Below, piece after piece: positions 23,578-36,547 of a stretch of 64,000 bases of DNA (position 1 is the stretch's first letter; each line of letters begins with the position of its first letter). Under the pieces are notes generated by a model. That model saw only the letters and a program-made list of their open reading frames with translations, was not told the DNA's origin and did no database searches. This DNA is from Schizonepeta tenuifolia. Lineage: Eukaryota > Streptophyta > Magnoliopsida > Lamiales > Lamiaceae. The position numbers were made by a program, and so were the translations under genes. The stretch covers positions 76,332,041 through 76,396,040 of the forward strand of contig CM055955.1 of assembly GCA_029490685.1 (NCBI GenBank). Reading direction: 5' to 3'.

Positions 23578-25053
23578 TGTTGGGAAATTTATTAGTATTG
23601 AGTTTTGATGAATTCCAAAACCAACTGACCCCAACCGAGTAGATGTTGCCGGTTCCTATTGTTAGCTGTTAGGCTCGCTGTTTGAGAAATGTTAAGATTT
23701 TATCTTTACAGATCTCCAGCTGAAGACGGCAACAGAGCAACACTCGGATACAACCCCGAATGAAAGATCGGATAAGGAACATCAGTTACAAGACTGCCTG
23801 ATGAGAGAGCTATGCTTTTTGACAGCTGAGAGTTCAAGCCAACTGTTCAGTAAGAACATCAGCTATAGAATGCCATCCGATAAAGAGAATGCTTCAAGAA
23901 GGGGGAAGTTATAAAGAAGTCTCAACATGAAGTTCAAAGTCAGCTGAGAGTTCAACGGTTCAGACAGAACATCAGCTGAAGACCACTCAGATAAAGATCA
24001 AGACTTTCAACCAACTAACCGAGGTTGACTGTCAGAAAAGTTTAAATTTGAATTTCAAAAGGAAGTCACATGAGGGTTTGACCGTTCAGTCATTACCCTA
24101 TTTGGCCCAACACAAGGCTGTCTCAGATGGAAAGCAGAAGAACTCAGATGCCATATCGAAAAAGTCTGCAGAGATGAGAGACAAGCCATCGCTTTCAACG
24201 ATCAGAGATCAACAGCTCCTCCAACGACTAGTTGATACTCCCCGCCTATAAATAGAGGCCCTCATTCATTCGAAAAAAAAAATAAGACACACACGCGAGA
24301 AGAAATCTGAGAGCAAAAAGAAAAGAGCAATATTCTTTACAAACTGAACTGAATCTCTTAGAACATCATTTGTTGAGGGTTCTAGAGTTAGATAATTTTA
24401 TTGTGTCTTTAGATCGAACCTTGAGAACATCACTTAGTGAGAGTTCATATAGAGTTAGATCTTAGCTCGCTTCACACTAGAGCTTTTAGTTGGAAACCTA
24501 CTTTCTTTCACCTGAAAAGGTTTAGGATTCTACTTTTCCTGTAATTGAGTAGTCAGGTTGTTAAGTACCCGTAAACTTAACTGTAAAGGTTGATAAGTAC
24601 CCGCAAACTTATCCTTAACGGTTGCTCAGCCCGCGTAAGCTGAGTGGTTTGTCCAGAAGAACTTGGACAGAGTTGTGTGGATTCACAACTCTCCGTGGAT
24701 GTAGGAGGGTTATCTCCAAACCACGTTAAATTCTGTGTGTCTGTGTTTATTTCTGTTTAGTTACTATAAGCATCTCTCAACTGACCAAATTAACCGGCAT
24801 ACAAACTGCGTATTTGCACATTCAACTGTTTTGGTTTTTGACCAACCAAGCATAAAAGCGTGAGTTGTTATAACGAGTTTATTTTCCACCACTTTCCACA
24901 CCGCACAACTCTTTCAGCTGAGGTTGCTTACTCAGCTGTGAGATTGCAACTGAGTGTTCTTACTCAGTTGAAGTATTTTTCAAGGGTTAAGTTTTAAAAT
25001 CCTAACTAGTGTATTCCCCCCCCATACACCAGTAACTCGTTTCGGGACCATCA
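23578..25053 (+). mobile_element. Sirevirus-like solo LTR (1476 bp), TSD CTTAG
   Basis: Runs TGTTGGGAAATTTATTAGTA...TTTCGGGACCATCA with CTTAG at 23573-23577 and 25054-25058. There is no internal region, so a solo LTR. TATAAATAG at 24247-24255 is a likely TATA box. Near the 3' end is a C8 run before ATACACCAG. The same family recurs at 52956-54437 and 58612-58811 (- strand). The assignment to a Sirevirus-like family is inferred from the long LTR and the gag-like frame behind a related LTR at the right edge. Confidence 0.88.
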
Positions 25054-25058
25054 CTTAG

Positions 25059-25595
25059 TTTTATTTCATCCCAAGGTTTACAGTGCTTGAAACCATAATG
25101 TTTAGGTTGAGAATTATATTCTCTTAATGAACCTCAGTGGATATACATTTGTTTCTTTGAAGAATAGATTGTAAATCCTAGCTATGTCTTGGGAATGCTT
25201 GTATTGTTTTATTATAATAAATCAATAAACTCTTCTTTTAGTAATGTTTCCATTGTGATGTTGTATTATGGAGTATTGCAGGTTCACATATACGAGCATA
25301 AAGTGAGGCTGCTTTAGGGAGTCATCATAGGCTTGACTTCTAAATGCTCATGAACGGATATGAGACACATGGCCATAAAAGCGTCGGCTGCATACATATA
25401 TAATGTATTGAGAAAAGATATCTTGTGTGCGACTTGAAATTAAGTAATCAAAGAGGATCGTTGGTTCAAAGCATGTCTACCATACTATCCTGATTATTTA
25501 AAAGACATTTTCGCTAACATAGGGGTTCAATCGCAAGATACCTCTTTCTAAGCACAAGATTGTTTCTGCATTATTGCTAGGAAATAGTGGGGGAC
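25059..25595 (+). other. C1 3' untranslated region and polypurine tract
   Basis: Non-coding tail between the solo LTR and the 3' LTR. The purine-rich GGAAATAGTGGGGGA directly before the LTR (about 25580-25594) is the expected second-strand primer. No gene seen. Confidence 0.75.
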
Positions 25596-26019
25596 TGTTG
25601 GAGTTTTTCCTTGCAATAAGAAATTACTAATTAATTAATATATTAGTTAGTTAATTAAGAATAATCTGAAGAGGTGTGACTATTCGGTGGGATGTTTAGA
25701 GAAGTTACAACTGTTTATTTGATTCTCAAAGGATGCCAATTACACCTCTTCGTCATCTATAAATAGATGCTTTCCAAGAAGATTATTCACTTAGAAAAAT
25801 TATTCCTTACCCCATTCTTATATTGCTATCTCAATACATATATTAATCTAAAGTTGTATTAGTGCATACGACATTAGATTTCAACTTTTTGTATCCCTGA
25901 GACGTTTGATTCACCCCGGCGCACTCTGTTTTGGGGGCGAAATAGTCTTAAGGGAAGCGTTCTTGGAACGTGCCTGCGAAGTTGGAATTACCATCCCTAT
26001 TCTCTCCAATTTTCTAACA
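25596..26019 (+). repeat. 3' LTR of C1 (424 bp)
   Basis: TGTTGGAGTTTTTCCTTGCA...CAATTTTCTAACA, followed by the GAGTT duplication. It matches the split 5' LTR except for a shorter AATT run and a few substitutions. Confidence 0.95.
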
Positions 26020-26029
26020 GAGTTCATAC

Positions 26030-26206
26030 CTGAACCAGATAGTAGAAGATTCTTAAACCCTCGGGATCCTTGCTAGGCTGAACATCCACCAAAGAGCTAA
26101 TCTTCGACGTAGTAAAAGAGATATGCTCATTTCCCATAATAATTTCAAGCTCCTGCCTTCCCACACGGTCGGGCTCCAGCCAATTGTTATCGTCCTCCTT
26201 CATTAT
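26030..26206 (-). pseudogene. MAGO: mago nashi exon (exon-junction-complex core), gene interrupted by C1
   Basis: An acceptor (CTGCAG) and a donor (CAG|GTATGA) bracket 59 codons beginning IMKEDDNNW and containing GRQELEIIMGNEHISFTTSK and DPEGLRIFYYLVQ. This is the near-invariant middle of Mago nashi, partner of Y14 in the exon junction complex. Small deviations from the usual plant sequence are visible (NNWL for NNWP, KISS for KIGS, VQPS for VQSS). The copia element C1 lies only 10 bp into the following intron. I could find neither the first exon (to the right) nor the last exon (DLKC...) in the expected places, so I call this a fragment or pseudogene. Splicing around C1 cannot be excluded. 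Confidence 0.85.
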
Positions 26207-26334
26207 CTGCAGCAACAACAAAAAATCCCCAATAAACTCTCCATCCGAAACCCTAACAGCGACAAAAAATTTGAAGTAAATAGTCAGAAATACGTCATCA
26301 ACTGTAGTCAGCGACGATATGGCGGCACTCAAAG

Positions 26335-27083
26335 CTTACACATAGGTCGTGAAAATGAGTGGGTGGAAAGGAGGAATAGAAGTGGTGGAGGTTGAAGGAG
26401 GGGAAATCGCAGAGAGATAGAGAGAAGAAGAGGCATAGAAAACAAGTGAAAAAGAAAAAAAAATTAGAACTAACTTTTATATTTTTCTGGGCGGGTCAAC
26501 GGAGCTAGTCAGGTTAGCCGGGTCGAAACCTGTCTCATACTATGCACCAGTGCATGGAAGTTTTTGTGTATATTATATATGTAAGTGAATATGTGTGTGC
26601 GTGAGATTGTGTATATGTGCGCGTCAGTTGTGTGTATGTGTACATGTGGTATGAGTGTGATTAGGATAAAGATTAACTAAATAAAAATAAATTAACATAA
26701 TTAGCTAAATAGGGATTGGGGAAAGTGGGAATAAAAGCATAGATTAAATAGAATTAGAAGGAAAAAGATTCGGGAGAATCAACGTGTTGTCAGAAAATAA
26801 AAATACGATCTCCTCTTTTCTTCTTCCCCAATGCATAGCCGCTTAAATAATCCAATAGACGAAGATTAGGAATAATCATCATGTAACCTACGCTAATCAC
26901 TCCTATATCTTATCCTCATCAATAAGTCTCCATCATTCCTTCCACCACCAATCTTCATTCAAGCAGAAACACAAAGAAAATCCTAACCCTCAAAATCACC
27001 ACCACCCTTGGCCGCCTATCCGTCGCCGCCGGGCACCACCGGAGGAAACAAAACGACGGGAACCTTGTGAGGGAGAGCGAAAG
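26335..27083. other. Intergenic stretch between the mago exon and a gypsy solo LTR
   Basis: No gene recognised. It has a GT/TG-rich low-complexity run (about 26560-26660), a polypyrimidine patch, and a GC-richer end with CCGTCGCCGCCGG near 27020. Mago's missing first exon was sought here and not found. Confidence 0.4.
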
Positions 27084-30000
27084 TGTAATACCCTGAACTT
27101 TTATAAGTCTTTGAGTGCGTTCTAAATGCGATTATATGTTTAAATAACGAGTCTTAAGTGATAAAAAAAAATTCAAGAAAGGAATTTTTCTTGAAAATAA
27201 CCAAAATGCCCTTATGTGCTTGAATGTGATTTTTCTCGTTTCAATTATTCGAAATGAGTATGTGATGCATTGATTGGGCTTTATTATATGAGTTTGAGTA
27301 TGAGTATGAATTTCGGAGAATTCTGAGAACTTTCACTTTTGACGATTAGTGCCGATAAGCCGAGAAATCACTAATCACCGATGAACTCCGAATTTAACCT
27401 AATTAGTGTCTTTTGAATCTAGAATTAATTCTAAGACCCCGGAGATATGTTAGAAATTTTTCTCAGATCACATGAGAGAGTTTTGAAATTTATTCCTTAA
27501 CGGTTTAATTAACCGATCGATTTTTAGGGTTTTCTTCGTTACTTGGAATTTTAACTTAAAAATTTGATATTCGTATTTCTTGATTTATTTCGTGAGACAT
27601 GAGATATAGTTGAGGTATTTTCGATGTCGGAAACGAGTCGAGGAGGGTTTTTAGCCGTTTTCAGTGTTAACGGAAAAACACGGATACATTCTACCGGAAA
27701 ACTTTTTCATCCGGAGAAAATTATACCAGTTAAAAATTGAGATATTTCACTCATCTCTCTCCCTTTCTCTCCCTTTCTCTCTGCCGACATGAGCCTCCTC
27801 TCTCTCCCTAATTTTATTCTCTCTAATTATACCTAGTTATCTATTTTCAACACCTAAGAGAGAATATCATCATTTCCTTCATTTAATCCATCTTCCAAAT
27901 CATTTCCTTCTTAGCTAAGTATAATAAAATTCTCTCATCTCTCTCTACACACTCTCTCTCCACCGTATGCAACAAGAAGAAGAAGAAATTTTTTTCTCTC
28001 TTCTCTCTCTCTCAACCGTATGCACACACACACACACATACAAGAAGAAAAACTCCATTGAAGCTTAAATTTTCAAGCATTCAAGCTCCAAGAAGTTCAT
28101 CATCTTCATTTCCTCAAACCGTAATTCAAGAGGTAATCTAATTCTTCAAGTTTGGAGTTCAATTCAAGATCAAAATCATCTCCCCTTTTATTCTTTGAAA
28201 TTTTCGGCATCTATGCCCTAAATGAGATGATTAATTCTTGTTTTAATTTTTCTTGAGGTTTAAAGATGAAATCCTCCATGGAAAATCCAAGCTAGTGTTT
28301 GAAGCTCATCATTTCCCCTTCACCATCGATCCAAGCATCATCACGAAGAGGAGTTCGATTTATTTTCTCTAAGTATACCATTCATTTGATTTATTGTATA
28401 TATGTAATCCATAAGCCCTAAAGAAAGAAAATATGCATGTTTAAATATTGCTTAGGCAAACCTAGGGCATGTGATGGTGAAAATCGATGATGATGATGTG
28501 AGGATAAAATGAGAATAACAAACCCTAAAATTTTATCTAGGACCGAAAAGAAAAATTAACCCTATAAAATTTGATAGGACCGAAAATGAGGAAAAGAAAG
28601 AAAGAAAAATAATTTATGTGAGTTCTTGATGATTTCTTGTTTAAATGTGTTTATGATGATGGAATAAATGATTTCTATGCATGAGGAATTGAGATAAAAC
28701 ATGTTTGCCCTAATTTTGGTGAAACCGAAAATAGGGGTAAATTTTAGAGATATTTGATTTGATTTGTTGTTGATGATTTGAGTATGTTATGAGCATGCTA
28801 TGAGTATGAGATTATGATTGAGTAAATGATTTTTAAATTATTTTGCTAGATTTCTTGAAGAAATTGAAGCATATATGTGTGTAGAAAGAAATATGATTTT
28901 TGGTGATTTTTGATGATTTTGATGTTATGGATGATATGAATGTGTTTATGTTGATATTAGAGTATTAGATGTTAAGGAAAAATTAAGAGATGAAGAAAAT
29001 TGAATTTTAGGCATAAAAGTATGCAAAAATCGAAAAAAATGAGTTGGAATGTCTAGTGTGTGTTCTAGGTATTCTTGGTGAAAATATGAATTTATGAGTG
29101 TGTGTTCTTGGTGTTCTTGGTGAAGAACATGAAGATTTGAAGATTAATAAAATTAATTATAAAACAAACTAATTAATTATTAAATTAATAAAAAAATTCA
29201 AAACTTTTAGAAAATAAAATAAAATAGAAAACAAAAAGAAAATAAATAATTTATTTATGAAGATATAAAATTGAGTAAAACAAAGAAAAATATTTCTTTG
29301 TTAAGAATTAAGTAAGTAAGAGAAGAAATTCTATGAGTTTAATAATAGAAATTAAAAAGAAAGATAAAGGTATAAGTTAAGAAATAAAAAGAGAAATTAG
29401 AATCGAGAGGACGAAATTTAAAAAAACGAGTATAAAATTTAAAGATGAGTTAGTCGAAGATAAGTTTTTTTCAATCGAATAAGAAATAAGAAGAGATTAA
29501 TCTTAAGAGAAATAAATTCTTTTAAAGAGAAAAATATTCGTAAAGCCGGGCATAAGAGTTTAATGAAGCGTTTAATCGAGTTTGAATCCGTTTACTTATT
29601 TTAATTGTGAGATTGATCAAGAGTTTAAAGAAAATAAAATAAATAATGGAAATAGAGATAAATAAGTTAATAAGATAATTTCTTAATAAAATAAGAAATA
29701 ATAAAGTATGAGGTTGAGATTTAAGTAACGTTTGAGAGATTAAATAATGCTAAGAAGAAATAGCTCAAATGAAAATAAAGTTATGAGTTGAGGTCGAATA
29801 AGTGAAAGGTTTATGTTTCGTTTATTGTGAAATGACTTGTTCGTTTATTATAAATGCTTGTCTATGGCGTGATTGATTTGAGATGACGATAGTTGAATCA
29901 AGAATTCGAGTGAGAAATTTGAGTAGCATAATCAAGATGAATGATATTTTCTCACTAGCGAGAAATACTAAATTAATATTATTTCTAGAAACGAGAATAT

Positions 30001-31209
30001 GAGACGAAGTTTATCTAGTAACCGAATAAAGCTAAATAACCGAGAGCAGAAAGTCGAGAAAAGACATTGACTTATAAAAGTTAAATTAATATAGAAAAGA
30101 CCCGAGTCAAGTAGAAGTCCTTCAGCCGAAACCAAAATCTACTTTACGTCTTACGCGTCGAGAGTCTTATCCTTATTCGATGTTAAATTGTGAAGGACCA
30201 AGCATGACGGAAAAGTAGCAAGGACGCGAAAGAGTAAGCCGCCTAGCTAGAATCTTCAGAAGTCAGGTGGGCTTTTCTAAAACCAAAACTTTGATGAATG
30301 CTATTTATTATTGAGTATGCCTATGTAAGTTTTTAAATCAATTGACTTTTCATTTATTTGAGTTGGTATGATTTATCATCTGCTTGAGATATTATTATTA
30401 TTATTATTGTCCTATGAAAGACAGGAAACCACGTGTGGATATTTGAGTTATTTGAGGTGACTGTGTGCTTTACTTCTGGTTAGCCGGTCACAGTGTTTGA
30501 GAAGGAGACCTACTTTTCGACATTGAGATAATGTGGTAGATGATTCATACCTGTATGTTCATAATATGTTTGACAACGCTGTCGTTTCAAGTAAAATAAA
30601 ATGATTTTGCATTCACAAGTATAACTTTTTAAAATCTTATTAATGCTTGTGATGCTGTGGCAAGGCTAGTTCAATTGTATAGCTCTAAGAGCAGGTTTTA
30701 AAATGTTTTTGGCATGTGCTCACTGAGTACGAAGTACTCAGCCTTGTTCTAAACATGCAGGTTAGCGGGATGAGGATGGCGTGGACAGCTTGCTGGTGTG
30801 TTCCTTTTTGGTTGAGTCGAAAGTTGGCTGGCAATTACATGTCTCCATACATGTAGTTGTTGGGAATTGAGCCGAAGTTCCGCTGCAATACAATTTGATA
30901 CTATCTTTTGTTATGTCTGTGATATTACCCTGATATTCTGTTGGTTTTAAGAGCAATGTGCTCGATACAATTTATCGTTTTTCTTTAGTTTCCGTATGAT
31001 GTGAATTCGATATGCTTATGCCTTTTTGGGTCTTCTGATGTAAATTAATTATGCTCGTTGGTTGTTTTATCGCGATTTGAAAGCATGCCTTTATTTATTA
31101 TCGCTTTCAGTCATTATTCCCTTGATTCCCCGAGCATGAACCCTTATGTGAATTGAGTTAGTGTATGGTTTGATATTGTTCGTCGCACCTCGGGAGTCGG
31201 GGTGTGACA
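27084..31209 (+). mobile_element. Very long gypsy solo LTR (4126 bp), TSD GAAAG
   Basis: Starts TGTAATACCCTGAAC and ends GAGTCGGGGTGTGACA, with GAAAG at 27079-27083 and 31210-31214. No coding region is inside. It includes CT-rich and (CA)n stretches (about 27750-28040) and an (ATT)n run near 30390. A related LTR piece in opposite orientation lies at 49663-52955. Long LTRs of this type belong to chromovirus-like Ty3/gypsy elements; the matching internal region is not in the window. Confidence 0.9.
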
Positions 31210-31214
31210 GAAAG

Positions 31215-33109
31215 GAGTTGGACAGTAGGCTTGGAGAGGAAGAGACGAGACTGAAAGGAGAGTAAGGGAGCATTAGAAGGAAAGAGGTATAACTTGATTC
31301 CTTACCTTTGCTTTAATTCTTGTATGATTAGAAGCATGCTAGGATAGTAAGAATGGGATAATAGGGTGGCAAATCTCTGTCCAAACCTTTCTAATCACGT
31401 TTATATGAGTTAAAGTTAAGTATTATGTGTTTAAATCGAAGTTGTTGGCATTTTTGTGTGGAAATGTTATTTGACAGCTTGAAAGGCTGCACTTGCATGT
31501 GAATAAACAACTCATATCTCTCAACCTACTCATTGAAAATGTATGAAATCACTTCCTAATGAAATCCTTGAATGTTGACTGCAATGTGTATAAAAATCAG
31601 CCCCTAGTTTTGAGTAGAAGTATGTCCACCCGTTTGAGTTTGTAACTTGCTCAAAATCTGTCGAAAACTGACCAAACGTGAAAGATGTTGTAATAGCTTG
31701 AAAATGACTAAGATCGTCATAACAAGACTTGTTGTAGTATGTTCTATACTCCTTCTAGTTTCTAAAATGATAAGACTCATTTTCATAAGATGAAAACCCG
31801 ATTTTAAAATAATTTTATGGTGAGCAACTACGTGCTGCAAATTTTCAGAAGTATGATAATGTGTGTTAAGTTATGATGTTTATGCTTAAACGGTTTGGGA
31901 TGATTATAGATGTGTTGCATATGTGAATACATGATGGAATATGATTAGTTATGTGTGTGATGATGATCTCATGAGCTTTGAATGTGGGAAATGGATTCAT
32001 GATGGTGTGAAGATAAAAATGATGAAGAATATGCTCGAAAACTTGCTAACAAATCTGTCACCCTTTAAAACCCGAATTAAATAAAATATTTGAAAGCTTA
32101 AAATTGAGTTTAGGACAACTTATTACGAATATAGATATCCTATAGAAGTCATGATTTTAATCTCATAATTTTATTATGTAGGTAAGAACCCTTTAATGAT
32201 TTTATAAGAAAATTTAGTGGCAAAATTCCAGTTTTTGTATAGGTGTTTGAAAATATGTTGTAGAATCTTTAATATTGAGATTTTTCATGAATGACCTTTT
32301 GGAAATGAAAATAGACTTCCTAAGCTTTCTGGAATGATAAGAAACTAAAAATTTGGTTAAGAACTTGAGTCATGGTGAATTAAACTTTATAAGCTTTTGT
32401 GCAGTCAAGACTTAAGAATTTCAGATTTTTGTCTAAAGGTATGAGTTAATTTAAGGTGCTTAACTATAAGATAATTCATGATTAGTATTTTTAGTATTAA
32501 TCTTGAGGGGTTAAATATACTCAATCCAAAAATCAAGTCCATTGAAAGTGTCTAAGTATTTTAATAAATTCTCAAATTGATACACTGTATAAAAGGGGAA
32601 AAATCCGAAAATGGGCTTTTGACAATTTCCTAATTAAATTTGGTTTGGGCTTTAATGTAAATGTTGTGAGCCTAGCTAAATATGTTTAAGGTTGTGTAAA
32701 ATAAAAGTCCAACTTTTTATGATGTATGAAATCCAATGTGTTATGAACCCTTATATGTGGGCTCTATGTCTTACAATCGGTTGGGCCTAGATTTGTTTTG
32801 AAAATAGGCTATGTTCTATAAAAACCGAATGATCTTAGTAATTAATAATTGGACATATATTGTTATAATGAGCTACTATATTTTTGGGTAGGACTATTAT
32901 TAATTAACAAAAAAAAGGAATTGGCTTAGTCCTTTATGTGATTAAATTAAGGATAATTTTAAACATAGCCTTCATTTCTTTCATCATAATCCCCTATTTA
33001 ATAAAATAATAATTGTATTTATACATGTACTATTTTACCCCTTAGCCCCAAAATTAGATTCTTAATTAATCAAATGTTGATATTATAGAAACCAAATCTA
33101 AACAAGAAG
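31215..33109. other. Unassigned AT-rich DNA, no gene recognised
   Basis: About 1.9 kb without a convincing coding region. Only short open frames are present. The texture (scattered ATGATGATG, TTGAAAG words) resembles old LTR or leader sequence, but I find no matching partner or target duplication. Confidence 0.4.
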
Positions 33110-36100
33110 AAAATTGTTGAGAAAATTAGTATAATATTTCGAATGATTCCAAAATCCCAACTGACCCCAACCGACTAGATGAATGTCTTTAGTCTGATCT
33201 TAACTATAGTTCACTGTTTGAGCGTAGGGATTTTATCTTTACAGGTTTCAAGCAGAAGAAGACAACCGGAGTGAAGAAGGAAGTTCGTGAAGAACTCAGC
33301 TGAGACCCAAACTCAACTAACCTTTAAACTCAGTTGAGACCTCAACCTCAACCTCAGCTGAAGTACGGACTCAGTTGGACAACAGCTCAGTTGACTCCTC
33401 AATTGACCCACGCAAGCTGAAGGCGTACAGTTCCAGCGTGAAGAGAAGTTGTGTTGAAGTCAGATGTCATAAAGCGGAAAAGAGAAGACTTTGAAGATGT
33501 AGAAGATAGAAGAGTTGCAGTCCAGATTCAAATCTACTCGGAACCACAAGTCAGCTGGAGAACTTACCATAAATGGGCAGACAACAGCAGCGTGCAAAAA
33601 GCGAAGGTCGCAGTTACCATTTTAGGAAAGTTTTCATAAAAGCAGATGGAGTGCCATGCTTTTGGCAGAGGTCAAACGGCTCTTTCCAACGACTAGTTAG
33701 ATCTCCCTCTACAAATAGAGATCTCCATATTCAAGCTTGTGACACAAATTGACGCAAATAGAAGATACACGCATAGGCGTAAGAGTTGAGAGTAAAGAAA
33801 AAAGTGAAGTAGCAGCAGTAACTAACCACCTCTCTCCTCAGCAAGAAGACCTTAGCCGAAGTCCAGTCAAAGTTGTCACAGCCCCAAATCCCGAGGGACG
33901 GCAAAGCCGGGGTGCGACTAGGGATTGGATTAAAGAAGCGGGGAAGAAGGGGGAATAAATAAGAATTAACAGACATTAACAACAGAATAACATCTATGAA
34001 CAAGACTTTATTGAAATAGAAAGAGTTGATCTCGAAGGATCACTCGACTAGGTTCTCAAAAAGAAACTAAGTTCATTGTACGGGGCTTAGACCCATAAGA
34101 TAGATACATTAACTCAAAAAGGTTAGCAGCGGAAAGCGTAAAGCTTGATACAAGTTCTTCTTCCTAACTACGACTCTTTACTCAACCTCCACCGCTCCCG
34201 ACACTCAACCTGCACATTTTATAAAAACATATGCAGGGCTAAGTACAAAAGCACTTAGTGGGCACGTTGTCGAAAACATATCATAAGTATAGATAAATCA
34301 GGCATCTTATTTCTGTAGCACATCGGGGTTTTTTAATAAATACCCGTGTCTACTAAACATTTTCTTTCTCATTTTCACAATATAGCTTGCGCAAGCATTT
34401 TTCTCAGATGTTACGTTCAATCTTGCCCAATAATTATCACCGTGGCTGGCCACCCCTCAACAGGATTCCACACACAACGGCTACTGTGTACACTAACTTT
34501 GGATAGCAGTCGGCTAACTCAAAGTCCGATCGTTTTAGTTAGCAGGTCGGCTAACTAATAATTCTGGATAGCAGTCGGCTAACTCAGAAGGGTACAAGAG
34601 AACTCACATAAAACAAATATTTCATGCTCTGATTATCACTTTGAAAACACAATTATCAAAGCTGTAAATAAAGATTTTCGAGCATCGCTCATTTTATTTC
34701 ATATATAGGAAAGCCCACCTTAATGATTACAGAACTTATAATACGAGCTTCCGTCTTTGATCTTCCATCCTATCCTTGTCGCTGACTTCCTCCTTTTATC
34801 GTAAATAAACAAACTTTAAAACTCGATCGTAACGATAAAAGAAACAAGAAATCGAAATCGGTTTTAGTCTTTTAGGCCTTTGCACTTTACTACTTTCTTT
34901 TGATTAACGAATAAACGAGACTCGATCAATTCTCGTTTATAATCTGACTCAGTTCCTTTACTCGACACTTAGGTCAGTAGATAAAATGGGAGTTGATAGC
35001 TTATAACAACTTAAAAGTTCACAAAGAACGAAGTTAAAAAGGATTTGACTTAAGAATTTAGACTTAAGAAAGTTTCTGCACAAAGCAGAGGTTCTGGAGT
35101 TCATATAGAACAGAACATTTCAAAATAGGGGATGAAATTTATACCAAAAGAAATTTACTCTCCAATTTACGGATCTCGATTTCCTTAAGCAACATAAAAG
35201 TTATGACAGTTTCCGTGAAAGGTCGCAGTTCAGTCCGCGTGAAACCCTAATGCTCGATAAAACTCGACGCACGATTCCCTAGGTTCGATCAATGATATAC
35301 CACTTTTATTTTCACGAAAATTCCATCTTAAGGCAGTCAACATGCATGTCCCTTAATCGGGTACACATTCACTTCTTTTGATTAAACAAACGACGAGTAT
35401 TTCCTCGTCATTTTTCAACTAACCAATTACTAAACCAATTCAATCTCAATTTCTATTTCATTCAACGACTTCTAGTTCATAAACTATAACTTATATCATC
35501 TCGTATCTCGGATGGAAATATCGTCAACTACAAACTCGTTCATTAAACGACAACAATCATTAATATCAAATTGATTTTCCTTATTCGACTTTTCTATCGA
35601 CATTTAGACTCGTTTCTTCGTCTCTTATCAAAATTCCAACCTTCTTAGAATTCGTTCAAATTTTCCGGTTACGATCATTAACTAACAAGATTAACATATG
35701 TTCAAATCACAAACCTAAATCATTATCTAATCTCGACTTATCGATGATTCTTCGTCTCTTAACAAAATTTCAACGTTCTCCGATTTTGCTCAAACTTTCC
35801 AATATCGTTCATTATCTATCAAGATTCACTAATACATAAATCACATATTCAAATTATTATCGAGTCTCAACTTATTGACGACTTTTCGTCTCTTACGATT
35901 TTTATTTTATTTTTAGAAAAATTCCAATAAATTATATAATCATCCACAAACATACTATATCTCATTTCTATCATCATATCATGCAAATCATATCATATAC
36001 TACATCAAAACCTCACTTCTTCATCTCTTACATTTCTATTTTTATTTTTAGAAAATTCTAAAACAATTCATATGATCATCTATCAATGCATAGAACATGA

Positions 36101-36547
36101 ATTCACCAATCAATCCTCAAAGAAAAATCGAACTAACAAAAACCCCTAAATCTATAAAAAAATTCGGTATTCATGAAATTAGTTAGGAGGATGATTTCTT
36201 CTTAAATCTAACCATGGAAATCCAATTTTAAGCATACAATAACATGAATTAAACATAGATTCATCATCATACTTCATCCTCTAATTATCGAAAAATCCAA
36301 GTTGATGGTAAAGGATTTTTGTTCGGTTCAATACGTAGAGGAAGTTCTTACCTTGTCGATTATGGAATCGAAACTAAGATTGATCGGTAGATGAGTGATT
36401 TGTGGAGCTTGAGAAAGCTTGGAGAATGACTAACAATGGAGGATTGAGAGAGAACAGAGAGAGGAGAGGTGTGATGGCGGTAAGGAGGGAGAGAGGGAGA
36501 GAGGTGATGACTAAGTAGATACCTTTCCATAAAGTATGAAATATCTA

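Larger units (their letters stand above)
15961..26019 (+). mobile_element. Ty1/copia LTR retrotransposon C1, nested insertions, TSD GAGTT
   Basis: The element is bounded by TGTTGGAGTT...TTTTCTAACA LTRs and a 5 bp target duplication GAGTT at 15956-15960 and 26020-26024. The internal order gag, protease, integrase, RT, RNase H defines Ty1/copia. Two later insertions lie inside it: a gypsy solo LTR (16257-19413) in the 5' LTR and a Sirevirus-like solo LTR (23578-25053) behind pol. The two LTRs differ by a 15-16 bp AATT length change and roughly eight substitutions or indels over about 420 bp, so insertion is fairly recent. The polyprotein is broken by two frameshifts and one stop, so it is no longer autonomous. 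Confidence 0.95.

Noticed and set aside
26207..26332. In-frame extension of the mago exon upstream (VRVSDGEFIGDF...)
   Set aside because: It does not resemble the Mago N-terminus, has no ATG in frame, and is preceded by a good splice acceptor at 26207-26212; it is intron.
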